From: Syntrophaceae bacterium UBA2210
GTDB lineage: Bacteria; Desulfobacterota; Syntrophia; Syntrophales; UBA2210
Direction: 5' to 3'
NCBI GenBank assembly: GCA_002327865.1
Contig: DCUQ01000010.1
Coordinates: 96,996-160,995 of the forward strand
Length of the DNA: 64,000 nucleotides
The notes below the pieces were generated by a model. That model did not search any database. It saw only the letters and a list, made by a program, of their open reading frames with translations, and was not told where the DNA came from. Made by a program: the position numbers and the translations under genes. Below are positions 43,886-53,154 of the stretch, one piece after another. Numbering within the stretch: position 1 is the first letter of the stretch; every line of letters begins with the position of its first letter.

Positions 43886-45118
43886 GTGCTACAGAGAGTG
43901 AATTTCATATTGAAACCGGGAGTTACAACCCCGCAAGACAGTAATTGCCGCCTGGTATGGAGGATCGGGATTGCCACGTTGTGCAGATTTCTTCTCAACA
44001 CGGCCAAGCGATTCCCCTACCCTTTTGCACCCATGTTAGGGCGCGGCATGGGAGTCCCACTGGAAGCGGTTACCTCAATGATTGCCGTCAGTCAGACAAC
44101 TGGTATCCTGAGTCCCCTTTTCGGCCCTGCAGGTGATAAATGGGGTTACAGACGCATCCTGCTTGCGGGTATGGGAATGCTGGCGGGAGGAATGCTGGTT
44201 GCCGGTTTTCTGCCATTCTATGTCGTTGTAATGGTCGGCCTGTTTATAGCGGGTCTCGGAAAGGCCGCCTTCGAGCCTGCGATACAGGCGTATGTCGGAC
44301 AGCGGGTTCCCTTCAACAGGCGTGGAATGGTAATCGGAATAATGGAGACCGCCTGGGCGGGGAGTTCATTGATAGGAATACCCCTCACGGGTCTCTTCAT
44401 AGCGCACCTGGGATGGCGATCCCCTTTCTTCATGCTCGGAGGGATGGGCCTCGCAGGAATGGCTGCCATTGTTCTCCTCTTTCCGGATGGACTCGGCAAA
44501 TCGGTTCATGGCACCGGGCATCCCGGTTATTGGCACGTGTTGCGACAGTTGAAACGAGAGAAAGCCGTCCCGAAGATACTTGGATTCGCGTTTTTCATCA
44601 GCGCCGCCAATGACAATTTCTTCGTCGTGTACGGAGCCTGGCTGGAAAAAGCTTTCCACCTGGACATCGTAACCCTGGGAATGACAACGACCGTTATCGG
44701 CCTTGCCGAGTTATCGGGAGAGGGGTTGACGGTTTTCCTGGCCGACCGCTTAGGCCTTAAACGATCCGCGATTACAGGTTTGCTATTGTCGGTTATCGGT
44801 TACATGGCCCTTCCTTTTTCCGAAAAAACATTTTTTTCATCCATGGTTATCTTGTTCCTGGTTTTTATCGCCGTCGAGTTTTCCATTGTTTCTTTTCTAT
44901 CCCTTTGCACTGAAATTCTGCCCGGCGCCCGCGCGACGATGATGTCCGGCGTACTGGCGGCGGCCGGTATCGGACGTGTTACAGGGGCGTTGATCGGGGG
45001 ACCCGTATGGATAGCCGGAGGCATATGGGCTGTAGGTTACGTTTCGGCCGTTATCAGCATCCTTGCTATGGTATCCCTGTTGTGGGGTTTACATGACTGG
45101 TTACCTGAAAAACATTGA
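43886..45118 (+). CDS. MFS transporter of unknown substrate
   Basis: A 410-residue, 12-segment major facilitator. Visible: helix 2-3 loop GDKWGYRR (the MFS motif A), RRGMVIGIMETAWAGSSLIG (helix 5), and a second-half ADRLGLKR loop. The first helix is unusual because the N-terminus to about 40 is polar (WRIGIATLCRFLLNTAKR). The start is uncertain: GTG 43886 is used, GTG 43898 is nearly as good, and no strong SD is seen. Substrate unknown; it does not carry the OFA signature of the carrier at 29036. Confidence 0.8.
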   Translation: MLQRVNFILKPGVTTPQDSNCRLVWRIGIATLCRFLLNTAKRFPYPFAPMLGRGMGVPLEAVTSMIAVSQTTGILSPLFGPAGDKWGYRRILLAGMGMLAGGMLVAGFLPFYVVVMVGLFIAGLGKAAFEPAIQAYVGQRVPFNRRGMVIGIMETAWAGSSLIGIPLTGLFIAHLGWRSPFFMLGGMGLAGMAAIVLLFPDGLGKSVHGTGHPGYWHVLRQLKREKAVPKILGFAFFISAANDNFFVVYGAWLEKAFHLDIVTLGMTTTVIGLAELSGEGLTVFLADRLGLKRSAITGLLLSVIGYMALPFSEKTFFSSMVILFLVFIAVEFSIVSFLSLCTEILPGARATMMSGVLAAAGIGRVTGALIGGPVWIAGGIWAVGYVSAVISILAMVSLLWGLHDWLPEKH

Positions 45119-45208
45119 CAACGAACTGCAAATATTTTATGACTCAAAAATATCCACCCTGTTTAAAAGAAGTGTCCTGCAATAAAACTATCTGAAGGGA
45201 GAGGTGTT

Positions 45209-46234
45209 ATGTCTAAAAAGAAAAATCTTTTACTGTTTGTTCTGCTTATCGCCGCTTTTTCAATGAGTTTTATCAGCCCGGCATTTGCAGCAAAGAAGAG
45301 TTTCTTTGCGATCGTCACGGGCGGCACAGGGGGAACGTATTATCCCCTGGGTGGAGTCCTGGCACAGGCTTTGTCCAACAAGATTCCCGACCTTATTGTT
45401 ACCGCTCAGTCAGGTAACGCATCCGTGGCAAACTGTAACCTCATAAAGAATCATCAGGTCGAATCCGGGTTCGTCCAGAACAACGTTGCCTATGCGGCAT
45501 ATAACGGGGTCGCCCAGTTTGAGGGAAAACCCGTTAAAAACCTGAGAGCCATCGCCTCTCTTTACCCTGAAACAATTCAGATTGTTGCCAGAGAGGGTTC
45601 CGGCATAAAAAGCGTCAATGACCTGAAGGGTAAACGATTGGTCCCCGGTGACAGAGGAAGCGGTACCGAAGTGGATTGCAAGGCTGTTCTTTCAGGTATA
45701 GGCCTTACCTATGATGATTTCTCCAACGTGGACTGGCTCAGCTTTTCCGGCGCCGGCCAGCGATTAAAAGACAGACAGGCCGACGTGGCGTTCGTTACTG
45801 CTGGATGGCCCACGGCAGCAATAACAGAACTGGCCACAACGTCAAACATTACACTCGTTCCGCTTGATGATGCAACAATAGCAAAGATTATCAAGGAATA
45901 TCCCTTCTATTCCAAGGTTATCATACCCGCGGGGACTTACAGCGGAGTGGATGTCGACGTTCCGGCCATAACCACTATGGCCCAGTGGGTAGTCGATGCA
46001 GCTGTTCCGGAAGAGGTAGTTTACAGCCTTACCAAGGCACTCTGGGATAAGGGATCTTTCGTCCTGCGGAAAAACGGAGGAGAAGCCGACGAAGCGCCGA
46101 GTGGAGCCGAACTTATGGCAAATGCCCATGTAAAAGGTAAAGACGTTACCCTTAATACAGCGCTTGATGGGGTTGCGATTCCTCTTCATGCGGGCGCAGC
46201 TAAGTTCTACAGAGAGAAAGGGCTGATTAAATAG
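45209..46234 (+). CDS. TAXI-family TRAP transporter solute-binding protein
   Basis: The periplasmic receptor of a TRAP-type secondary transporter. A 341-residue protein with a signal peptide (residues 1-27, ending AFA-AKK) and the TAXI-family start FFAIVTGGTGGTYYPLGGVLAQAL, then TAQSGNASVANCNLI. TAXI proteins bind carboxylates, glutamate or glutamine-type amino acids in studied cases. A good SD (AGGGAGAGG) precedes ATG. A terminator-like hairpin just after the stop may reduce reading into the permease genes, giving an excess of receptor. Confidence 0.92.
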   Translation: MSKKKNLLLFVLLIAAFSMSFISPAFAAKKSFFAIVTGGTGGTYYPLGGVLAQALSNKIPDLIVTAQSGNASVANCNLIKNHQVESGFVQNNVAYAAYNGVAQFEGKPVKNLRAIASLYPETIQIVAREGSGIKSVNDLKGKRLVPGDRGSGTEVDCKAVLSGIGLTYDDFSNVDWLSFSGAGQRLKDRQADVAFVTAGWPTAAITELATTSNITLVPLDDATIAKIIKEYPFYSKVIIPAGTYSGVDVDVPAITTMAQWVVDAAVPEEVVYSLTKALWDKGSFVLRKNGGEADEAPSGAELMANAHVKGKDVTLNTALDGVAIPLHAGAAKFYREKGLIK

Positions 46235-46262
46235 TTAGAAAGTTGATCTGTTCAGGAGATGA

Positions 46263-46293
46263 CCGGGCACCGGAAAACCGGTGCCCGGTTTTT
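46263..46293 (+). terminator. Terminator/attenuator hairpin ending at the DUF1850 start codon
   Basis: A perfect 11-bp stem CCGGGCACCGG/CCGGTGCCCGG with AAAA loop and TTTTT, immediately followed by the ATG at 46294. It has full intrinsic-terminator form but the downstream genes belong to the same transporter, so partial termination is inferred. Confidence 0.75.
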
Positions 46294-46794
46294 ATGAATA
46301 AGAAAGGCATAGTAGTTTTCTCTTCTATTGTCGCTTTCTTTTTATTGTCTCTTATTCCCTGTCATGTGTTGCGAATAGAAACGCCGGGGAAACATCGAAC
46401 GGTCTTCGTTCAGATAATTCGGCCGGATTACAAGTTTTCAACAACATACATCCACTCGGTTGAATTGTGTCCTGTCCGTGAATATTTCATAATCGACCAG
46501 GATTTCAGGATCGTACTCTATGAGACGACATTCTCTTCCTGCAATACCGGTCTCCCCACTACCCTCTCCGGAGATGAAAAACTCTTTATCGAAGATGATC
46601 AAATATGTATCTCTAACATGCACAGGGTACTGAGAGAACTTGATCTATGGGTTAATAAAAAATATGATAATATCCTGACACTGGAAGATGGTGAAACATT
46701 GGAACTCCCGTCTCTGGCTGGAGACGTGCTGTTACGTATCACAGTAGAAAAGCTGCCCCTTGCAAGTCTGTTGTATCTGAAAGCGAAAATCTAA
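46294..46794 (+). CDS. DUF1850 protein of the TRAP transporter cluster
   Basis: A 166-residue protein with one N-terminal hydrophobic helix (about 5-23, VVFSSIVAFFLLSLIPC) and a beta-rich domain with YIHSVELCPVREYF, the conserved HSVE motif of DUF1850. Such proteins occur next to TAXI-type TRAP permeases; their function is unknown. The ATG directly follows the T tract of a terminator hairpin, and no SD is free outside the stem; an in-frame TTG at 46243 would translate through the hairpin. So translation may depend on coupling or on the hairpin being melted. Confidence 0.75.
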   Translation: MNKKGIVVFSSIVAFFLLSLIPCHVLRIETPGKHRTVFVQIIRPDYKFSTTYIHSVELCPVREYFIIDQDFRIVLYETTFSSCNTGLPTTLSGDEKLFIEDDQICISNMHRVLRELDLWVNKKYDNILTLEDGETLELPSLAGDVLLRITVEKLPLASLLYLKAKI

Positions 46795-46803
46795 GAGGAT
46801 CTT

Positions 46804-49524
46804 ATGGAACCACAGAGACCGGCAACTATCTACGAAAACATAGCGGACATTGCCAAATATGATCCGGAGTTTCGATTCCGTCAGCTTACCGGTATCACAT
46901 TGAAACTTGTTTTTTTTATGACGCAGGTTCTCTCGATATTTCATATATATACGGCAGGCTTCGGTGTTTTTCAGGAATGGCGGCACAGAGCGTTTCACCT
47001 GTCCTTCGTTCTTCCGCTTGTATTCTTTCTGTATGCGATACGAAGGGATAATACTGAAGAGAAAAAGCATCTCGTTTATGACATCATCTACGGTATTATC
47101 GGAGCCGTTATTACAGGTGCCCTGTTTCGTGAAGTTCTGGAACTTTCAGGCAATGCCTCACTTACTCTCTCCGCGATATCGTTCCTGTTTATTCTCTACT
47201 TCAAGCGCAGAGAATTCCTGCAGAACAGAGCTTTTGTATATGCGGATTTTGTTATATTCACCGCAATGATCGTCGCGCTGGCATCAGGTGCAAATATTGG
47301 TTTCCGATATATGCATCTCGGAGAAGCTTTCGAAAATTCCGGGACATCTCTGTTTTTCTGGAGCATTTTCCTGTTCGGCGTGTTCTTCAGCATCATAGTG
47401 CTTTTTGCCCTTCAGTGGATCAGAGCACTGCTTGCCATAATAAAGAACACAAATTTCTCCTATAATCAGAATAACATCCCCTACTTCGATGTATTCTTTG
47501 CAATTATCGCGTCCTTTATATCTGTTTATATATTCCTGGAATTCAACAGTCTGGTCATGCGCGCGGGCCTTCCTCTCAAGATGGATGTTATTGTCGGCGC
47601 CTTTGCCATCCTCCTGGTGCTGGAGGGGGCACGACGCAGTATCGGACCTCCGCTTCCCATTATCGCCTTTCTTGTTCTTATAAACTGCTACCTGGGACCA
47701 TATTTTCTCGATATCCCCGGACTCAATTTTTTCGCACACAGGGGATATTCCATCGAACGGATAGTCGAACACATGTATCTCGGTACGGAAGGTATATATG
47801 GCATCCCTCTCGGTGTCGTTGCCACCTTTGTATTTCACTTTGTACTGTTCGGAATCTTCATATCAAAGACAGGCCTGGGACAATTCTTTATGGATTGCGC
47901 GATGGCCATTGCCGGCTGGTCTGCCGGCGGTCCGGCCAAGGTTGCCGTTATAAGCAGCGGTTTCATGGGGTCTATCAGCGGAAGTTCCATAGCGAACACG
48001 GTTACTACCGGAGCATTTACGATTCCCTTGATGAAAAGTGTCGGATACTCACCACGGTTTGCCGGCGCCGTGGAAGCAGCTTCATCTACAGGTGGACAGT
48101 TGATGCCACCTATTATGGGTGCCGCCGCGTTTATTATGGCGGAATTTCTGGGTATACCGTATATAAAGATCGCTGCATGCGCGATTGTCCCTGCCATACT
48201 GTATTTCTTCGCTGTAGGCACCATGGTGCATCTGGAAGCCAAGAAACAGGGATTACTTGGACTCCCTCGCGAGATGCTGCCTAACCTTTGGCGGGTCGTG
48301 AAGAAAGGATGGCTGCTGCTAACACCTCTGTTTGTCATTATATATCTACTGATATCGGGAAGCAGCCCGTTTCTGGCGGCTTTCTGGGGAATTTTCTTCT
48401 CGGTTGCAATAGGCCAGATTCACAGAAAAACATACCCCCTGCTGATTACCGTTTTTCTTGCAATCCCTTCCGTCCTGGTCAGAGCAAATCCACTGGAACA
48501 CATATCCCTGTTCTCGATAGTGTGGTTTGCCCTGCTTGTCGCCGGGTTTGCCTGTTCCTTTAAAATAATGGAACGGATTTCATTAGTTACGGGGCTTGTG
48601 CCCCCTATTGTCCTCTTGCTGTTGCTTGCATGCGGACTGGAACCGTCTCTTTGCGCTTTCTGGGCGATTACAACTGTTATCGCAATAGGGGTTTGTTACC
48701 GGGAAAGTAAGATGAGAATACCGGATATAATGGAAACATTGGAACTGGGAACAAAAAATGCCCTGGCTATCGGCGCCGCCTGTGCGTGTATCGGTTTTAT
48801 CGTCGGGGCAACAACCCTCACCGGCCTGGGGCTCAAATTTGCGGCCGCGGTTATAGAACTTGCCCACGTAATGACATCTTTCGTCATGAGCCTCGATATA
48901 TTTCATCTCCTGAGTACAAACTCCGTCGCATTGTTCATTACACTTGTGCTAACCGCCGTAGCATGTTTCATACTCGGCATGGGAATCCCCACAACGGCAC
49001 AGTATATTATCGCATCCATGATAGCTGCTCCGGCGCTCATGCAGTGGGGTATTCATCCCCTGGTATCCCATATGTTCGTGCTGTTTTATGCAGTCCTCGC
49101 CGATGTAACTCCTCCCGTAGCTCTTGCTGCCTACGCGGCGTCGGGAATTTCCGGAGCCAACCCGTTCAAAACCGGCTTTACCGCTTTTGGTCTGGCCTCC
49201 GCAGGATTTATCGTCCCTTTTATTATCGTGTCCGCCCCGGTAATCCTCTGGCTGCCGTCGCTTCTCAATCCGGAAGTTCCTTTCGACTATCTCAGGTTTG
49301 CGCACGTATCCGTAACCCTGCTGATGGGTATTGTGGCACTTGGAAGTACCGTCATAGGATATTTCAGGATCAAATCGACCATTATTGAAAGGACATTGAC
49401 AGGTATAGCAACCATTTCTCTCTTCTCACCGAATGGTTACAGCGACATGGTAGGCATGGCCATACTGATATTTCTGTACATAGTCCAGGGCAGGAAAAGC
49501 CGTATAAAAATAAAGGAGAAATAA
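46804..49524 (+). CDS. TAXI-type TRAP transporter fused permease (DctQM type)
   Basis: A 906-residue membrane protein that fuses the small 4-segment and large 12-segment TRAP permease subunits. The N-terminal part (about 30-260) has helices separated by charged loops; the large part shows SGSSIANTVTTGAFTIPLMK, TGGQLMPPIMGAAAFIMAE and GMGIPTTAQYIIASMIAAPAL, the DctM hallmarks that line the transport path. About 200 extra residues relative to short fused permeases lie around 540-620. It works with the TAXI receptor 0.6 kb upstream to import a substrate with sodium or protons. Next gene starts two bases after the stop. Confidence 0.92.
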   Translation: MEPQRPATIYENIADIAKYDPEFRFRQLTGITLKLVFFMTQVLSIFHIYTAGFGVFQEWRHRAFHLSFVLPLVFFLYAIRRDNTEEKKHLVYDIIYGIIGAVITGALFREVLELSGNASLTLSAISFLFILYFKRREFLQNRAFVYADFVIFTAMIVALASGANIGFRYMHLGEAFENSGTSLFFWSIFLFGVFFSIIVLFALQWIRALLAIIKNTNFSYNQNNIPYFDVFFAIIASFISVYIFLEFNSLVMRAGLPLKMDVIVGAFAILLVLEGARRSIGPPLPIIAFLVLINCYLGPYFLDIPGLNFFAHRGYSIERIVEHMYLGTEGIYGIPLGVVATFVFHFVLFGIFISKTGLGQFFMDCAMAIAGWSAGGPAKVAVISSGFMGSISGSSIANTVTTGAFTIPLMKSVGYSPRFAGAVEAASSTGGQLMPPIMGAAAFIMAEFLGIPYIKIAACAIVPAILYFFAVGTMVHLEAKKQGLLGLPREMLPNLWRVVKKGWLLLTPLFVIIYLLISGSSPFLAAFWGIFFSVAIGQIHRKTYPLLITVFLAIPSVLVRANPLEHISLFSIVWFALLVAGFACSFKIMERISLVTGLVPPIVLLLLLACGLEPSLCAFWAITTVIAIGVCYRESKMRIPDIMETLELGTKNALAIGAACACIGFIVGATTLTGLGLKFAAAVIELAHVMTSFVMSLDIFHLLSTNSVALFITLVLTAVACFILGMGIPTTAQYIIASMIAAPALMQWGIHPLVSHMFVLFYAVLADVTPPVALAAYAASGISGANPFKTGFTAFGLASAGFIVPFIIVSAPVILWLPSLLNPEVPFDYLRFAHVSVTLLMGIVALGSTVIGYFRIKSTIIERTLTGIATISLFSPNGYSDMVGMAILIFLYIVQGRKSRIKIKEK

Positions 49525-49525
49525 A

Positions 49526-50524
49526 GTGAGCAATAAAGCGATACGAGTGGTGCAATACGGATTGGGCCCTATCGGGAGTGCCGTGGCACGCCATATTGTC
49601 GAAAGAGATGGTGTTGAGCTGGTCGGCGGAGTGGATATTGACCGGGCAAAAACAGGCAGGGATATGGGTGAGGTAATCGGTCTCGACAGCCTCTTGGGAT
49701 TTCCTGTGGTTAACGACCTGGCTCTGGTGATGGAAAGGACGGCAGCAGATGTGGTGATGCACACGACCGGCTCTTTCTTTGATATTTTTGAATCTCAACT
49801 TGTTGAAATTCTTAAAGCCGGGCTGGATATAGTATCGACATCCGAAGAGCTTTCCTTCCCCTGGCTGGCTCATCCGGATGCCGCAGCAAGAATAGATGCC
49901 GCAGCAAGGCAGGCCGGCAAAACCGTATTGGGGACAGGGGTCAATCCCGGCTTTCTCATGGATTCGCTTCCGCTTAACCTTACAGCCATCTGTCAACGGG
50001 TTGATCGCATTGACGTGACCCGCCGCATGAACGCCTCACTGCGACGAGGACCTTTCCAGGCAAAAATAGGTTCGGGAATGACGGTCGCAGATTTCATGTT
50101 AAACATGGAAAATGGGCGTATGGGACATATCGGACTGCCGGAATCGATGGGAATGGTCTTTTCCACATTGGGTAAAACTATGGTAAAATACGAATCAGGT
50201 GTCGAACCGTTAATAGCCGATTCCCCTGTCACTACCGATTATTTTGAGGTACAGGCCGGCCAGGTAAGAGGTCTTAAACAGGTCGCCCGCGGGTATACAC
50301 CGGACGGCGAATTCATGACGCTCACTTTCATAGCGGCGCTGGATGAGAAGGAAGACGGCGATACCATTCTGATTACCGGGAAACCGGATCTGGAGGTCCG
50401 GTTGAGAGGTACAAACGGTGATACCGCTACTGTGGCCATCGCGGTAAATGCCGTGCATCGTGTATTGGATGCTATGCCTGGTCTGGTCACAATGCGTGAT
50501 TTGCCCATCGTAACAATCTGGTAA
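49526..50524 (+). CDS. 2,4-diaminopentanoate dehydrogenase-like NAD(P)-dependent protein
   Basis: A 332-residue dihydrodipicolinate-reductase-fold protein. The Rossmann site is VVQYGLGPIGSAVARHI (near 8-24), followed by GGVDID, a TTGSFF segment and TGVNPGFLMDSLP, as in 2,4-diaminopentanoate dehydrogenase (Ord) of the ornithine fermentation route. The start has GGAG 7-10 bases upstream. It is followed after 26 bases by a KamA-type radical SAM enzyme, and preceded directly by a TRAP permease, so import and breakdown of a diamino acid is a reasonable inference. Exact substrate unproven. Confidence 0.75.
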   Translation: MSNKAIRVVQYGLGPIGSAVARHIVERDGVELVGGVDIDRAKTGRDMGEVIGLDSLLGFPVVNDLALVMERTAADVVMHTTGSFFDIFESQLVEILKAGLDIVSTSEELSFPWLAHPDAAARIDAAARQAGKTVLGTGVNPGFLMDSLPLNLTAICQRVDRIDVTRRMNASLRRGPFQAKIGSGMTVADFMLNMENGRMGHIGLPESMGMVFSTLGKTMVKYESGVEPLIADSPVTTDYFEVQAGQVRGLKQVARGYTPDGEFMTLTFIAALDEKEDGDTILITGKPDLEVRLRGTNGDTATVAIAVNAVHRVLDAMPGLVTMRDLPIVTIW

Positions 50525-50550
50525 CTAAAAATGGCAGGCGAGGTAATCTT

Positions 50551-52365
50551 ATGAAAAAATCGATTGATTTATCAAAAAGAGAACTGCTTCAAAGACTATG
50601 GAAGGCGGAGCCCAAACTCAAGAGCATCCTTTGCGATGCCAAACATGTGGAAGAGGCACGGTATGTGTTCTTCGATTATCTCGATCGTTTCAGAAGAGAT
50701 TTGTACAATATGAAATCGGATACACTCTTCGCGAATTTAAATGTCGTTGAAAAGAGAAACGCCCGGGAATGTATCAGGGTACTCTCAAATACGATGCGAA
50801 CAGAAAACGAGCATCTGACTAAGGCATCACCCCTGGGACTCCTGTACGATCTTGCGACTGATGAGGAAAAAGCTCTCGAAAAGGTAAGCGAGGGATTTCT
50901 TCTGGAATACATTGCCCTGCTGGAGGGCATCAGAGGAACGTATGGAAAACATTCCAGATATCACGAACTGCTGGATCAGAAAGAGGGAAGAGATGCGGCT
51001 ATCGAACGATCTTATCAGTTGGACGCTTACGGTAAGATGATAAGAAAATACTTCAAGCGGTATACTACAGGTCTTAACCCTCAACTGATCAAAAAAAGAG
51101 GTGAACTTAAGCATAAGATACTGGATTATTTCGGAGCCGGGGAAGAGGATTGGAACAATTATCTCTGGCATATGAAACATATCATCAGGGATATTGAAAC
51201 ACTGTCCGCTCTTGTGAAACTCGATGACGACGAGATAGAAGGTCTGACCATGGCGACAAAGAATCATATCCCTTTCGAAATAACACCTCATTATCTATCT
51301 CTTTTTAATGAAGACGGGAGATGTGATCATGACCGCGCTATTCGCGCACAGGTTATACAGAGTACTCGGTACTGCATAAACGTCCTCGCAAATCAGGGGG
51401 ACGGAAGAGACATGGATTTCATGGGCGAGCGTGCCACTAGCCCGATAGACGGAATTACGCGCAGATACCCTCAGATTATCATTATGAAACCTTTCAATTC
51501 GTGTCCCCAGATATGTGTTTACTGCCAGAGGAACTGGGAGATAAAGGATATCAGCGACAACCCCATGATGCCCAGAAACAAGGTGGAGGATATGATAAGC
51601 TGGGCCAGGGAAGATAAAAATCTCTCGGAGATCCTGATAACCGGAGGAGATCCCCTTACGTTGAACAACAAATATCTCGACTGGATGATAGGAGAAGTTG
51701 CGGCAATCGATCATGTAGACAGAATAAGAATCGGGACCAGGACTCTCGTAACCCTTCCGCAGAGAATCAATGACGGCCTGATTGAAATCCTTGAAAAGCA
51801 TCACGAATGGGGAAAGAGAGAAATCGCCATCGTTACACATATCGAACATCCTGCCGAGATATGCCCGGAAGTTCTGGACGCCGTAAAAAAAATACGAAAA
51901 CTGGGGATCAATATCTATAATCAACAGGTTTTTACCTACTATAACAGCAAAAAATTCGAAACGGCCTTTCTGAGAAAAACGCTCAAGGTTTGCGGTATCG
52001 ATCCATATTATACATTCAACTGTCAGGGCAAGGGAGAAACCGTGGACTTTCGAGTCCCTATAGCAAGAATATTGCAGGAGAACAAAGAAGAAACAAGGCT
52101 TCTCCCCGGTCTTGTCAGGACGGATGAACCAGTCTTCAACGTGCCGAGGCTGGGAAAATCACATTTGAGAGCTTGGCAGGATCACGAGGTCATCATGATT
52201 CTGCCGGATGGCCGGCGGGTATACAGATTCTATTCATGGGAAACAAAATTGACAACGGCGAATGATTATCTCTATACGGATGTGTCCATTTACGATTATC
52301 TCAAGAGGCTCCAGCGGGATGGCGAAAATATAGAAGATTATTTTGCCATGTTATACTATTTTTAA
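50551..52365 (+). CDS. KamA-family radical SAM protein with long N-terminal extension
   Basis: A 604-residue radical SAM protein related to lysine 2,3-aminomutase (KamA). The [4Fe-4S] motif is CPQICVYCQ (C318, C322, C325), preceded by PIDGITRRYPQIII like the PVPGLTHRYPDR of KamA, and followed by ILITGGDPLTL and RIGTRTLVTLPQR. The first 240 residues are an extra helical domain not found in standard KamA. The usual PLP-lysine region (GKIPLLPNY) is not recognisable; LGKSHLRAW may replace it. It may be an aminomutase with a different substrate or a diverged radical enzyme. Confidence 0.8.
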   Translation: MKKSIDLSKRELLQRLWKAEPKLKSILCDAKHVEEARYVFFDYLDRFRRDLYNMKSDTLFANLNVVEKRNARECIRVLSNTMRTENEHLTKASPLGLLYDLATDEEKALEKVSEGFLLEYIALLEGIRGTYGKHSRYHELLDQKEGRDAAIERSYQLDAYGKMIRKYFKRYTTGLNPQLIKKRGELKHKILDYFGAGEEDWNNYLWHMKHIIRDIETLSALVKLDDDEIEGLTMATKNHIPFEITPHYLSLFNEDGRCDHDRAIRAQVIQSTRYCINVLANQGDGRDMDFMGERATSPIDGITRRYPQIIIMKPFNSCPQICVYCQRNWEIKDISDNPMMPRNKVEDMISWAREDKNLSEILITGGDPLTLNNKYLDWMIGEVAAIDHVDRIRIGTRTLVTLPQRINDGLIEILEKHHEWGKREIAIVTHIEHPAEICPEVLDAVKKIRKLGINIYNQQVFTYYNSKKFETAFLRKTLKVCGIDPYYTFNCQGKGETVDFRVPIARILQENKEETRLLPGLVRTDEPVFNVPRLGKSHLRAWQDHEVIMILPDGRRVYRFYSWETKLTTANDYLYTDVSIYDYLKRLQRDGENIEDYFAMLYYF

Positions 52366-52376
52366 AGTCAATCCCC

Positions 52377-53144
52377 TTAAGCCTGTGTCCTTGAATTCCT
52401 TAGAGGTTTTCCTTTAAGTTCCTTATACAGCTGTGTTCCGATTTTCAGGCCGAGAGCTATAAAATCGGGGCCGTATTGTCTGCCTGTAGAAGTTCGAAAA
52501 GTATCTATGATCCTTTCCAGGCTTTTCAGCCCTGCGGGGAAATGGTCCAACAAATTCTCGATGGAAGTATTCATGGTCTCTGACATGTCCCATACCATCT
52601 CCGTGAAATTATCGGGCCCCCACCGGAACTTGTCTGCATCGTACAGAGCATTGGAAAGAAGTTGAGCACCCGGATCGGCGAGAGGAACAGGCGGTTGAAA
52701 GGCTTCATGGTTTCCTATTGCGTCAACCACGGCTCTGCGTTCTTTATCACTGAGTTCAAATTCTCTCAGAATCTTCCTTGCCTCTTCAGCTCCCTGGCGG
52801 GCGTGATCGTTGCTTGATCGTTCTATATCATGCAGAATACCTGCTATGTGTGCCAGGCCGACAGCACGTTCAATGCCGTCATTTTCCCCCGCATCCTGCC
52901 TTTCTACAAATATTATGGCACCCGCATCTATGGCAACCTTTATTGCGTGAGATAATCCATGACCGGAAAAATTCACACGTGCCGATAGTATCTTTATACA
53001 CACCGGAATTATTGGATTACTTTCAAACAGACGGAGGGATTCGTTAATTTCATCCACTTTTTCCAGATGAAACCTGGGAGCAGGCAGGATGCGGGCGATC
53101 ATTTCTGACAGGATTCTCGCATCGGAAAAAGTGTAGACTACCAT
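52377..53144 (-). CDS. HD-domain phosphohydrolase-like protein
   Basis: A 255-residue protein with the metal pattern of HD domains: HGLSHA (first His), LAHIAGILHDIER (HD pair), then NHEAF and a later Asp in ALYDADKFRWG. The HD family cleaves phosphate from nucleotides or cyclic dinucleotides; the helical C-terminal half (residues 160-240) resembles no specific subgroup. No signal peptide. The minus-strand membrane-protein gene upstream ends 10 bases before this start and its last codons form the SD (AAGGAG), so the two are likely co-transcribed. Confidence 0.8.
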   Translation of the reverse strand: MVVYTFSDARILSEMIARILPAPRFHLEKVDEINESLRLFESNPIIPVCIKILSARVNFSGHGLSHAIKVAIDAGAIIFVERQDAGENDGIERAVGLAHIAGILHDIERSSNDHARQGAEEARKILREFELSDKERRAVVDAIGNHEAFQPPVPLADPGAQLLSNALYDADKFRWGPDNFTEMVWDMSETMNTSIENLLDHFPAGLKSLERIIDTFRTSTGRQYGPDFIALGLKIGTQLYKELKGKPLRNSRTQA

Positions 53145-53154
53145 CGAATATTTT

